In this document: positions 9,932 through 18,726 of the stretch, one piece after another
How the letters are laid out: every line of letters begins with the position of its first letter
Numbering within the stretch: the first letter of the stretch is position 1
DNA from: Pedobacter arcticus A12
GTDB lineage: Bacteria; Bacteroidota; Bacteroidia; Sphingobacteriales; Sphingobacteriaceae
NCBI RefSeq assembly: GCF_000302595.1
Contig: NZ_JH947127.1
Coordinates: 310,001 to 374,000 of the forward strand
DNA: 64,000 nt
Direction of reading: 5' to 3'
Notes under the pieces: model-generated
What the model saw: the letters and a program-made list of their open reading frames with translations, nothing else
Databases searched by the model: none
What the model was told of the DNA's origin: nothing
Translations under genes and position numbers: made by a program

Positions 9932-10947
9932 TAAAACTTCCCTCCTCTTTCTTGAAAATGTGTAGCCTTTCCTAACTGTTCGCCACCTTGCTGTAACCAG
10001 GTTGCTGTGATATCAATCACTTCTCTGATGGTTACACGTGGATAACCAAATAAACGATGGCATTCTGAAGCGTTGTTCAATAAAGCAGAACCTGCTGCTT
10101 CATGAATAAATTTAGGTTCGATACCAAATGTTTTACCAAACTGTTGCGCTATCCATTTAATTGACAAAGTTTCGGGCCCGGTAACATTCAACATTTTTGC
10201 TGGAGCTTCGCAATGCAACAAAGACCTTATGGCAATTTCGTTTGCATCACCTTGCCAAATTACGTTTACATTTTCTGTACGTAAATCTATTTCTTTACCT
10301 TCTAATACTGATTTTGCGATTTCCATTACCACCCCGTATCTAAAGTCTACAGCGTAGTTAAGTCGATAAATTAAGGTTGGGGTATTGTTTTTTTGTGCGA
10401 AATACTCAAACACTCTTTCTCTGCCTAAACAAGATTGAGCGTACTCTCCTATTGGTTCTGGTGAAGTTTCTTCTGAAACTCCGCCAGACGTAACTTTAAC
10501 AAAGGGCAATACGTTACCAGATGAAAAAGCAACAATATTAGCATTCTTGTATTTTTCTGCTACTCTGCCCGGTAAATAAGCATTCATGGCCCAAGTAAAA
10601 CCTTCTTTTCCGGTAGTTCCAAACTTATTTCCTGCTAAAAAAATCACATTTTTCGCATCAGGAAGTGCTTGTAATTGCGCATCATCCAATAAATCGCAAG
10701 CGATGGTTTCTATACCGGCTGCTTCCATTTCTAATCTAGATTTTTCATCAGAGAAACGTGAAACACCAATAATCCTTTTACTTAAACCAGCGGCTTTTAC
10801 AGCCTCAACTGCAAGTTTCCCAATCCCTGGACCCATTTTACCGCCAATTCCCAGTAAAATAATGTCACCTTCAATTTTTGCAATGTCAGCAATCAATGCA
10901 TCCGACGGTGCTGTCAACTGCTTTTCTAGTAATTCTAAATCCTTCAT
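9931..10947 (-). CDS. NAD(P)-dependent epimerase/dehydratase-like protein (extended SDR)
   Basis: 338 residues with a nucleotide-binding motif shifted to about residue 34 (LLGIGGKMGPGIG) after a 25-residue lead. The rest follows the extended SDR fold: NVIFLAGNKFG, then FSSGNVLPF, then a tyrosine in EYAQSCLGRE. The lysine expected four residues after this tyrosine is a cysteine, so classic SDR catalysis is doubtful. It lies 25 bp after the NRAMP-like gene and overlaps the DapA-like gene by one base. Substrate unknown; the operon points to a sugar acid. Confidence 0.65.
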   Translation of the reverse strand: MKDLELLEKQLTAPSDALIADIAKIEGDIILLGIGGKMGPGIGKLAVEAVKAAGLSKRIIGVSRFSDEKSRLEMEAAGIETIACDLLDDAQLQALPDAKNVIFLAGNKFGTTGKEGFTWAMNAYLPGRVAEKYKNANIVAFSSGNVLPFVKVTSGGVSEETSPEPIGEYAQSCLGRERVFEYFAQKNNTPTLIYRLNYAVDFRYGVVMEIAKSVLEGKEIDLRTENVNVIWQGDANEIAIRSLLHCEAPAKMLNVTGPETLSIKWIAQQFGKTFGIEPKFIHEAAGSALLNNASECHRLFGYPRVTIREVIDITATWLQQGGEQLGKATHFQERGGKF

Positions 10948-10972
10948 TTTAACTTTTGTTTCTTACCCTTTG

Positions 10973-12211
10973 CTAATTAATCATATTTATAACGTTGCTA
11001 ATTGCTAACCCAATAATTAGCAATAAACCTAAAGCTCCAAATATCTTTGTAGTTGTTTTATTTACTTTATCACCCATGATAGCCTTATCGTTTGCAATAA
11101 GGTATAGCGCCATCCCGATAAACGGAACCAAAAAAATGGTAACGCTTTGTGCCAGTACAATCAACTCGAGTGGTAGCTTACCGAATTTCAAGGCTACACC
11201 TGCACCAACAATCATTACCAACGCAATAAAAACCTTAACAATTTTAGTATTCAAATTGCTTCCATAACCTAAGGCGTCGCCTAATAATGTACCTCCAACG
11301 GTTGCGTTACCGACTAAAGAAGAAAACGAAGCACCAAACAGACCAACAAAAAACAGCATCGCTGCATAGCTACCAAAAAGTGGTTCAAGTGCCTTTGCCA
11401 TTTCTGCTGCACTGGTTACTTTTATTCCTTGGGGATTTAGAACAGCCGCCGCACATATTAAAACTACAGACCCCATAATACCCAAAATAATAATGCCTGT
11501 AGTACTACTTGACTGTGCATTCTCTAAAGGTGCATCTGCCGCTCTAGATCTTTTTCTTTCTTGTACCAGGTACGATTGATAAAAAGCACCTACCAATGAA
11601 AAACAGGAAGCGGTAAACGCGATAACTAAACCCATAGAATTAAGTGGAATAGATGGAATAAATCCCCTCGCTGTTTCTGTAACATCGGGATTTACCATGA
11701 ATAAAGTCGTTAAAAAGGCGAAGAGCATCAGTGCAACCAAAGTAATCATCAACTTTTCCATTAATTTATAGAACGAGCGAAAGAAGAGCAACATTACCCC
11801 TAAGGCATTAAAAACAAGAACCCATATTAAAGGATTTGTATCTGATGCTTCGGCGATTGCTATACCTACCCCGATAGAGTTACCTGCTTGAAAAGAAGCA
11901 GTCACTAAAAAGATTCCCACACCAATTGCTATCGCTACCTTATTCCCGAATTTCTGTCTGATTAAACTCAATAACGAAACAGAGCTTACAGAACCAATTC
12001 GTGTACTCATTCTTGTGAAAATAATCATAAAAAAAATTGCTATCACCACTACCCATAATAGGGAATAACCAAAATCGGCGCCCATTTTAGAAGTTATGGT
12101 CATTTTACTGGGTCCAAAAACCAAGGCAGCTGTAATAATTCCAGGACCTAATGAAAACAACCAGCGCTTGAACGCATTCTGCTTTTGAGGTAATTCTTTG
12201 TTTTTTAACAT
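10973..12211 (-). CDS. NRAMP-fold transporter lacking the metal-binding motifs
   Basis: 412 residues with about 11 membrane helices. The start SLGPGIITAALVFGPSKMT aligns with helix 1 of NRAMP proteins, but the DPGN motif that binds the metal is replaced by GPSK. In the helix 6 region the MPHN motif is replaced by VGAFYQSYLVQ, so the metal-liganding methionine is absent. Canonical manganese or iron transport is therefore unlikely. It starts immediately at the stop of the sugar dehydrogenase gene and precedes the epimerase-like and aldolase-like genes, so I infer uptake of an organic product of the dehydrogenase. Confidence 0.75.
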   Translation of the reverse strand: MLKNKELPQKQNAFKRWLFSLGPGIITAALVFGPSKMTITSKMGADFGYSLLWVVVIAIFFMIIFTRMSTRIGSVSSVSLLSLIRQKFGNKVAIAIGVGIFLVTASFQAGNSIGVGIAIAEASDTNPLIWVLVFNALGVMLLFFRSFYKLMEKLMITLVALMLFAFLTTLFMVNPDVTETARGFIPSIPLNSMGLVIAFTASCFSLVGAFYQSYLVQERKRSRAADAPLENAQSSSTTGIIILGIMGSVVLICAAAVLNPQGIKVTSAAEMAKALEPLFGSYAAMLFFVGLFGASFSSLVGNATVGGTLLGDALGYGSNLNTKIVKVFIALVMIVGAGVALKFGKLPLELIVLAQSVTIFLVPFIGMALYLIANDKAIMGDKVNKTTTKIFGALGLLLIIGLAISNVINMIN

Positions 12212-13732
12212 CTATTTTCTTTGTTTACTAATTTCAGTTGCACTTATCTCGGAACTTCTATTGCCAAAATTACTCCTTACATAAGTTAATATTTTTGCCA
12301 ATTCTTCATCTTTCAAAAAATTAAAAGTAGGCATTTGCTGGTCATATTTATTACCTTTTACCGTAATCTCTCCCGACAATCCGCCCAAAACGATATCAAT
12401 AAGTTTTTTCGGCTCGCCAATAACTTGTTCTGCTCCTGCTAAAGGTGGGAAAACATTCGCCACTCCTTTACCATCTGGTTTATGGCAAGACTCACAATAG
12501 GAATTGTATAGCGTTAATCCATCCACAACATTTCCTTTTTCTGTGGTAGGCTTTACGCCTATAAAAGGCTTGTGTACCGCTTTTTTAACCGGACTTAATT
12601 TTAAGATACGATCGTCATTCGGTTTTGGAAACCCCGGTTGCGGATTCCAATCCTGATTACTGGTCGCCAAATAAACATCACCAGATGGCGAAACTGTAAC
12701 AGCTCTTATTCTTCCGAACTGTTTTTCCAAAAAAACCAGCTCATCTGTAATAGTTTGTCCGTCATCACTTAGTTTTAACTGTCTTAAGCTTTGACTTTTT
12801 AGCGTAACAAGCAATAAAGAGTTCTTCCATTCCGGGATGGTTGCTGAATTATAATACTTTAGACCAGATGGAGCAATAACTGGTGTCCAAGATCTAATAG
12901 GTTCTGTACGCTGATGTTTTTTTGCGATTGCAATTTCTTCAGGCAAATCATGCATACCCTCTATTTGTGGCCAGCCATAATTTTGTTGTGGTTTAATTAA
13001 ATTAACTTCGTCTTCAATCGCGTCGCCATGTTCTGAGGTATAGATAACCCCTTTATCAGATACAGTTAAACCCTGCATATTCCTAAAACCCCAAGCGTAA
13101 ACCAAACTACCGGGAATGGGATTATCAGCTGGGACCGAGCCATCAATATTCATCCTCAAAATTTTTCCGTTTAACGATGTGCTATCTTGTGCAAAGGTTT
13201 TACTATGTGCGTCACCAGTTGCCCAAAGCAGTTTTCCATCTTTTGCAAAAGTGAGCCTGGCACCATTGTGTCCGGTGCTACCGGGAATCGTGTGTAAAAC
13301 TTCGGGGTTAACCAGCGTATCATTCTCTAAGGTTAGCCTTACCAATTTTGAAAAAACATCTTCGCTTGTTTTAGTGGTATAGCTTATAAAAACATAGGGA
13401 TTTTCCTTCATATTGGGAGACAGACACATCCCTAGTAAGCCCAAGGTTCTCTTCTGATAAACATCCGGAACGTTGTACAACAGTTTTCTTTCTCCTGTTT
13501 GAAGGTTGAGCTTACTGATTTGCCCGGCAATTTCGGTGTATATAATTTGGTGATCATCTAAAAACTGAATATCCCAAGGAACGCGTAAACTATCAGCAAC
13601 CACAGTTACTGCAAGCAACGTTTTGGTTAGTTTAATATTTGCAACTACAGGATATTCTATCTTTTGATTTACGTTTTTGCATCCAGCAAAAATGCCAAGT
13701 GTTAGTATTATAATTATGGTTCTAATCTTCAT
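12212..13732 (-). CDS. Lipoprotein PQQ-dependent aldose dehydrogenase fused to cytochrome c
   Basis: 506 residues. The first 18 residues end in a lipobox (LGIFAGC), so the mature protein is likely anchored to a membrane facing the periplasm. Residues about 40-390 form the soluble glucose dehydrogenase beta-propeller (SLRVPWDIQFL, GSTGHNGARLTF, AWGFRNMQGL, SEHGDAIEDEVN). A C-terminal cytochrome c domain carries CESCH at 413-417 and a distal methionine near QQMPTFNFL. It oxidises an aldose to a lactone and passes electrons to the respiratory chain. First gene of the 13.7-7.7 kb block and directly abuts the NRAMP-like gene. Confidence 0.87.
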   Translation of the reverse strand: MKIRTIIIILTLGIFAGCKNVNQKIEYPVVANIKLTKTLLAVTVVADSLRVPWDIQFLDDHQIIYTEIAGQISKLNLQTGERKLLYNVPDVYQKRTLGLLGMCLSPNMKENPYVFISYTTKTSEDVFSKLVRLTLENDTLVNPEVLHTIPGSTGHNGARLTFAKDGKLLWATGDAHSKTFAQDSTSLNGKILRMNIDGSVPADNPIPGSLVYAWGFRNMQGLTVSDKGVIYTSEHGDAIEDEVNLIKPQQNYGWPQIEGMHDLPEEIAIAKKHQRTEPIRSWTPVIAPSGLKYYNSATIPEWKNSLLLVTLKSQSLRQLKLSDDGQTITDELVFLEKQFGRIRAVTVSPSGDVYLATSNQDWNPQPGFPKPNDDRILKLSPVKKAVHKPFIGVKPTTEKGNVVDGLTLYNSYCESCHKPDGKGVANVFPPLAGAEQVIGEPKKLIDIVLGGLSGEITVKGNKYDQQMPTFNFLKDEELAKILTYVRSNFGNRSSEISATEISKQRK

Positions 13733-14419
13733 AAGATTATTTCTTTATTTCCGATTTTTCTTTAAAAGAACTGGAAATTGACTCTAAAAGCATGAATTAA
13801 CTAATTGGTTACTGGTTTTTACTAAAAAAACTGAATAATATCAGAATTTTCAGGTTACCCAAAATTAAATCGATATTATGAGCCGATATTAACTTCTCAC
13901 TATATAACAGTTCTATTGCACATAAGGGTTAGTGACTGTTATTTAATTTAACAAAATTATTATCGAATACTTAAAGACCCACAAAGGGGTAAATTCTCCC
14001 ATTAATATTGTAAAAATCAATAAAGCTAGGTGGATGGTATCTGTTTGATAAAAAATTAAAATCAGAAAAGCTAAGCTTAGGGTTAAGAATCGGCTTATTA
14101 TAGAGTAGAAGTTAGAATTAATAGGTTGTTCTTTTATTAAGAACTTTGGTTGTTTCCTATATCATTGTTCCAGCAAAGTATTTTAATAATCAAATAATTT
14201 GGGTTAACCACCAAGGATACATTAAAAAAAATGATGTGGTTTTAAGATTTTAGTTCTTACGCATTATTAACTGCTCAACTTCAAAAAAATCAACTACGGT
14301 AAGCATAGCTTTATTAGAAAATCACTCAGGACCGAAGCCAAGCATTTTTTAACCGATTACTTAGTAAAGAAATTAATTTACAAAAGGATGTAAAAGTTAA
14401 AAATTGCATTAAATAAAAT
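13733..14419. other. Long intergenic region without a recognisable gene
   Basis: AT-rich, with no convincing ORF, tRNA or structured RNA. It should hold the promoter of the sugar dehydrogenase operon. CATAAGGGTTAGTGA at 13921-13935 recurs inverted at 17589-17603 in the other long gap. Confidence 0.5.
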
Positions 14420-14446
14420 AAGCCACCTCATAAAGCGAGATGGCTT
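14420..14446 (-). terminator. Terminator of the XRE gene
   Basis: On the minus strand AAGCCATCTC pairs with GAGGTGGCTT (one mismatch, 7-nt loop) and is followed by TATTTTATTT. It lies 80 bp past the stop of the XRE regulator. Confidence 0.75.
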
Positions 14447-14527
14447 ACTTAAAACTTTTAATTAGTTATTTATTGACTTTAGATAAAATCAATATCCAAA
14501 GTCAAATTGAACTAAGATCTAATAGAA

Positions 14528-14869
14528 CTATGCAAAACTCTTTGAATTACGAATTTCCTCGTAAAGCTCAATTACTTTCTTTTGTAAATCTATCACTTCA
14601 CTCTCTCTTTCACGCAATTTATTTGTAGCCACTTCTAAATCCGAAGCATTTTTAACTTCTTGCTCGGGATCGTTATATGTTAACAATTGCACTACAGACA
14701 TATCAAAAAGTGCCGACACTTGCTCTAACCTAGACAGATTAACATCTGTAATACCTGTTTCAATCTTAGAAAAGGCTGGTATAGAAATATCAAGTTGTTT
14801 AGCAACATCTTCTTGGCTCCAGCCCTTTTGGTGTCTAAGTAATCTGATTTTTTTTCCTAATAATTTCAT
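14528..14869 (-). CDS. XRE-family helix-turn-helix regulator with C-terminal coiled coil
   Basis: 113 residues. Residues 5-60 are a clear Cro/C1-type HTH (IRLLRHQKGWSQEDVAKQL then ISIPAFSKIETG). Residues 80-108 (LRERESEVIDLQKKVIELYEEI) look like a short coiled coil for dimerisation. It lies 70 bp downstream of mpl on the same strand and is followed by a strong terminator. No toxin partner is adjacent, so a solitary regulator is likely; its targets cannot be read. Confidence 0.82.
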   Translation of the reverse strand: MKLLGKKIRLLRHQKGWSQEDVAKQLDISIPAFSKIETGITDVNLSRLEQVSALFDMSVVQLLTYNDPEQEVKNASDLEVATNKLRERESEVIDLQKKVIELYEEIRNSKSFA

Positions 14870-14939
14870 GTTTTTTAACCTAAATTTATACCCAAATAAT
14901 GTGAACGTTAATTGAGAACGAACAAAACTAAACTTTTAA

Positions 14940-16304
14940 TTATCTAAAAAGAAAGGAATTCGCCAACGTAACTAAATCGATACCTCCAAACGTCCCAGAA
15001 CTCATCATTAACAAGTTACAATCTGCCGTTCTAAGCGTTTCAATGCTTTTTTTCAAATCCTCTGGATTGTCATAAAAGTATAATTTTTTACCTCCAAAGG
15101 CTTTTATCACATCTTCGCCACTAAAAGGCTTCATATTCTTTTGAACAAACGTGTTCTTATCTATGTACACAATAGCAAAATCTGCGCCATTAATCGTATC
15201 CTTATATTCATTTAAAAAACCTTCGTTCAAACTACTAAATGTGTGCAATTCTATACACGCAATAAGCGACCTGTCTGGAAACTGTTCTTTAACGGCATCA
15301 ACAGTGGCTTTTAATTTAGACGGAGAGTGTGCGAAATCTTTAAAAACAATGCTATGCTCGGTCTCACCCAAACGTTCTAATCTTTTAGCCGCCCCTTTAA
15401 AAGAAGCTATCGCTTTATAAAAATCATCTTCAGAAACTCCCCCTTCTATACAGGCCAATTTCGCCGCGGTTAAATTCATCAAATTATGTCGACCGAATAC
15501 ATTCAGCTCAACATCAGCTCCTTTTAGAGTTAAAAAAGTTTTCCCCTCTTCAATTTTAAAAAGTGGCGTTTTATAAGGAATAATTTTAATTTTCTGCTTA
15601 AACTGATGGTTCTCTACCAAAGTTTTTAAAACCTCATCTTCTTCACAGTAGATGAGCGTCCCGTTATCTGCTATGGTATCTATAAAAACACTAAACTGTT
15701 CTTTATAGCTTTCAAAGGTTGGAAAAACGTTGATATGATCCCAAGCTACCCCGCTTATAATGCCCACATGAGCTTTATAAAGGTGAAATTTAGGCCGCCT
15801 ATCTATTGGCGAAGCCAAATACTCATCTCCTTCTATAACAATCAACGGTGCATCAGATAATTTCACCATGTTATCAAAACCTGCTATCTGTGCTCCTACC
15901 AAGTAATCAAAAGATTGATTATAGTAGTTTAATACATGTAAAATCATAGAAGTTATGGTGGTTTTACCATGACTCCCTCCAACTACAATCCTTTTTTTAT
16001 CAATAGATTGCTGATAAATATACTCTGGGTAAGAGTAAATGGACAAACCTAATTCCTGCGCTTTTAATAGCTCCGGATTATCAATTCGGGCATGCATCCC
16101 CAAAATCACCGCATCAAGCTCTTCGGTAATTAGCTCAACGTTCCATCCGTCAGTTGCGGGCAATAAACCATGCGCCTTTAACCTACTTTTTGAGGGCTCG
16201 TAAAAAGCATCGTCAGACCCAGTGACATTAAATCCTTTTAGGTGTAAAGCTATAGCCAGATTGTGCATAGCTGCACCCCCCACTGCAATAAAGTGAACTC
16301 TCAT
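14940..16304 (-). CDS. mpl: Mur-ligase family protein, UDP-MurNAc:tripeptide ligase type (Mpl)
   Basis: 454 residues. The N-terminal MRVHFIAVGGAAMHNLAIAL and GSDDAFYEPS are characteristic of Mpl rather than MurC. The ATP loop is GGSHGKTTITSM near residue 108, and FKDFAHSPSKLKATV marks the C-terminal ligase domain. Mpl re-attaches recycled murein tripeptide to UDP-MurNAc in the cytosol. It begins 3 bp after the prmA stop, so the two are probably one transcript. Bacteroidetes also carry MurC, so the recycling role is the better call. Confidence 0.87.
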   Translation of the reverse strand: MRVHFIAVGGAAMHNLAIALHLKGFNVTGSDDAFYEPSKSRLKAHGLLPATDGWNVELITEELDAVILGMHARIDNPELLKAQELGLSIYSYPEYIYQQSIDKKRIVVGGSHGKTTITSMILHVLNYYNQSFDYLVGAQIAGFDNMVKLSDAPLIVIEGDEYLASPIDRRPKFHLYKAHVGIISGVAWDHINVFPTFESYKEQFSVFIDTIADNGTLIYCEEDEVLKTLVENHQFKQKIKIIPYKTPLFKIEEGKTFLTLKGADVELNVFGRHNLMNLTAAKLACIEGGVSEDDFYKAIASFKGAAKRLERLGETEHSIVFKDFAHSPSKLKATVDAVKEQFPDRSLIACIELHTFSSLNEGFLNEYKDTINGADFAIVYIDKNTFVQKNMKPFSGEDVIKAFGGKKLYFYDNPEDLKKSIETLRTADCNLLMMSSGTFGGIDLVTLANSFLFR

Positions 16305-16307
16305 TTC

Positions 16308-17147
16308 TTAATTTTTAATAAACTTTGCCGCAACCCACAAATCTTTTTTCTTGTGACTTACGTATTCGATACCATATTTGCCTGCTTCGTCGGCAATCAT
16401 CTGTAGGTCTGGCTCTTCATAAAAACCACTAAAAAATATAGATCCGCCGCTAACTAAAGCTTGTGCATACCTTTCGATCTGGTCAAGCAATATATTGCGG
16501 TTGATATTTGCCAAAATTATTTCGTACTGTCCGTCCGGAATCACCTCTTTTGAACCACATAATGCACTTAAATTAGCTATACCGTTTAGTGAGGCATTTT
16601 CTAAAGTACTATCATAACAAACCGGATCATAATCGATAGCCATTACAGTTTTCGCACCCATTTTGCTTGCCAAAACAGCCAAAATAGCCGTTCCACACCC
16701 CATATCTAGAACAGTTTTATCAATCACATCCGTTTCCAATAGATACTCCATAATCATAGCCGTAGTTTGGTGATGACCGGTACCGAATGACATTTTAGGA
16801 TCAATCACTATCTCGTATTTAAAAGCTGGCTTTGGCTGATGAAAAGTAGCTCTAACATAAACTTGGTCCTTAATTTCAATCGGTTCAAAATTGCTCTCCC
16901 ACACCTTGTTCCAATTTTGCTGCTCTACATGATTAACTGAATACGTAAAATCACAATCGTCTTTATAGGCTTCTAAAGTATTTTTCAAAAGACCTTCATC
17001 AAACTCGACCTCCGCTATATAAGCTTTAAAGCCATCTTCAGTCTCTTCGAAAGTATCATAATTGATTGCCCCCAACATTGAAATCAAAACATCTGAATGG
17101 TAATCTTCCGAGGAATTTATTGTAAAAACCAGCTCTTTATAGTTCAT
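16308..17147 (-). CDS. prmA: Ribosomal protein L11 methyltransferase
   Basis: I start at the Met of MNYKELVFTI (280 residues). The frame is open 26 residues further up to 17225, but that stretch (basic and aromatic) does not look like PrmA. The C-terminal half is a class I SAM methyltransferase: MSFGTGHHQTTAMIMEYL, VLDMGCGTAILAVLASKMGA and ILANINRNILLDQI. PrmA trimethylates L11 on the ribosome. It is co-transcribed with mpl, which starts 3 bp later. Confidence 0.9.
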   Translation of the reverse strand: MNYKELVFTINSSEDYHSDVLISMLGAINYDTFEETEDGFKAYIAEVEFDEGLLKNTLEAYKDDCDFTYSVNHVEQQNWNKVWESNFEPIEIKDQVYVRATFHQPKPAFKYEIVIDPKMSFGTGHHQTTAMIMEYLLETDVIDKTVLDMGCGTAILAVLASKMGAKTVMAIDYDPVCYDSTLENASLNGIANLSALCGSKEVIPDGQYEIILANINRNILLDQIERYAQALVSGGSIFFSGFYEEPDLQMIADEAGKYGIEYVSHKKKDLWVAAKFIKN

Positions 17148-17928
17148 TTTATGTTTAAAAAATTTGAAGTGCAAATAACCACAAATATTTGGGTAATTGA
17201 AAAGCATTTGACGCTTCAAAAACAAATAATTAAGTAATTACTGCTACTATAGAATATTGAAATTAGCTGATGACAAATAAATTGATGAAATTATTGAGTC
17301 AATTTATTAAAGGTAGTTATGAACAGATTTGGAAATAAGAACATTTAATAAACAGGAACACATCTGGAATAGGAAAGGTTACACCGTACCCCTTTTGCAG
17401 GACGTAAAGATGCGGAGCATCAATACAAAAACCATGGATTTAATCTTCATAAACTATCCCTTCGTCGGGCTGTTTTTTTAAGAAATTCTTAATACTCATG
17501 TGCTAAAACTAATAATTCTACCATCAAATTTGGTCGAATTACAAGAATAATTGTAAGGTTTTATAATCCATAAAAAAATATCATTTTCTCACTAACCCTT
17601 ATGGCTAAGTTATTTGTTTTAGTATTAAATAGCGGAATTCCTTTTGACCTTTAGTTAACATTTTAAGAAAAAATAAGACCCTAAGCTATTAAGAATCAGA
17701 ATTAAATAACCAATTGAACACTAAATAGTTTTTTGAAATAATTATACCGTGACGGGGATTAATAAATGTTTTAGAAATATCCATAAGGGGAGATTTCTCT
17801 GATAAAATTATCCCGAGTTTATAAAGGCTAAAAACCTAATAATGAAAAAAAATCAGGTTTAGTTCATATGTAATTAATTATTTAAAACGCTGTATAACAA
17901 ATCAAATTTTTAATAAAAAATATTTTTT
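17148..17928. other. Long intergenic region without a recognisable gene
   Basis: Nearly 800 AT-rich bases between divergent genes. It contains the inverted partner (17589-17603) of a 15-mer at 13921. I find no tRNA, clear hairpin or conserved short ORF; it must hold the promoters of prmA and of the T9SS-type gene. Confidence 0.45.
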
Positions 17929-18633
17929 ATGAGTGTCTTAACATTTTTATTGTCCGTATCACTTTTAACTGCAGGCGTTGGAGATAAAGTTGGAGTAACT
18001 TCAGTTATACCTAATGAAATAAATCGAAACTTTGGCAAGGGACATGCAGGAGACAATGCTACTTATATACAGCAATTGAGAAACGCAGTTTTACCAGTTT
18101 CATTGATAAATTTTGATCTTAAAGCTTCAAATTATGCGATTAAGCTAGAATGGAAAACAGCAAGCGAAAAGAACAGTTCTCACTTTGTTTTAAAAAGATC
18201 GGGAGATGATAAAATTTTTACAGATATCGCTCGGATCCAAGCTAGCGGAGAATCTTCTTCGATAGTTCATTATCAATACATTGATCGCTCACCATTGACT
18301 GGTTATAATTATTATCAGTTGGAGCAGGTTGATGCTGACGGAACAAAAATCTTATCACAGATTATAACTACAAGTTACAATCTTAAAGAACAAAATGTTT
18401 ACACCTATTTCTCTGAACAAGGCTTATTAAATATGGTTATCAATGCACCCAAACAGGCAAACCCTGTTAAGGTAACCGTTTCTAATATGAATGGCCAAGT
18501 GTTGGCATCAAAAAACATAAACATTGCAGAAGATAGCCACTATCAATTTAATGATATTTTCTTTAACAAAGGAGTGTACACTATCTCCTTTAGCTTAAAA
18601 GATGAGGTAATCACTAAAAAAATTATTAAATAA
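17929..18633 (+). CDS. Small secreted protein with T9SS type A sorting domain
   Basis: 234 residues. The N-terminus (SVLTFLLSVSLLTAGVG) is a short hydrophobic signal-like stretch. From LPVSLINFDLKA to about residue 145 lies the Ig/FN3-like module that often precedes T9SS sorting domains in Bacteroidetes. The last 75 residues (VTVSNMNGQVL, then KGVYTISFSLKDEVITKKIIK in pieces) have the usual form of a type A C-terminal sorting signal. It is therefore probably exported by the type IX system and attached to the surface. No enzymatic domain is visible. The next gene follows 93 bp later on the same strand. Confidence 0.75.
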   Translation: MSVLTFLLSVSLLTAGVGDKVGVTSVIPNEINRNFGKGHAGDNATYIQQLRNAVLPVSLINFDLKASNYAIKLEWKTASEKNSSHFVLKRSGDDKIFTDIARIQASGESSSIVHYQYIDRSPLTGYNYYQLEQVDADGTKILSQIITTSYNLKEQNVYTYFSEQGLLNMVINAPKQANPVKVTVSNMNGQVLASKNINIAEDSHYQFNDIFFNKGVYTISFSLKDEVITKKIIK

Positions 18634-18726
18634 GCTGGACACACCTAATAGCATAGCTTATTCTACTTGTACAATACATGAACAACTCTTTTAATAAAAT
18701 TGATTCATTTACCAATATATCCTAAC

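Noticed and set aside
13733-14527. Small ORFs or a tRNA in the gap before the XRE gene
   Set aside because: Only very short frames without homologous features and no cloverleaf or CCA-like end were seen.
17148-17225. Extended N-terminus of prmA
   Set aside because: The 26 extra residues are rich in Phe, Lys and His and do not resemble PrmA, which begins at MNYKELVFTI.
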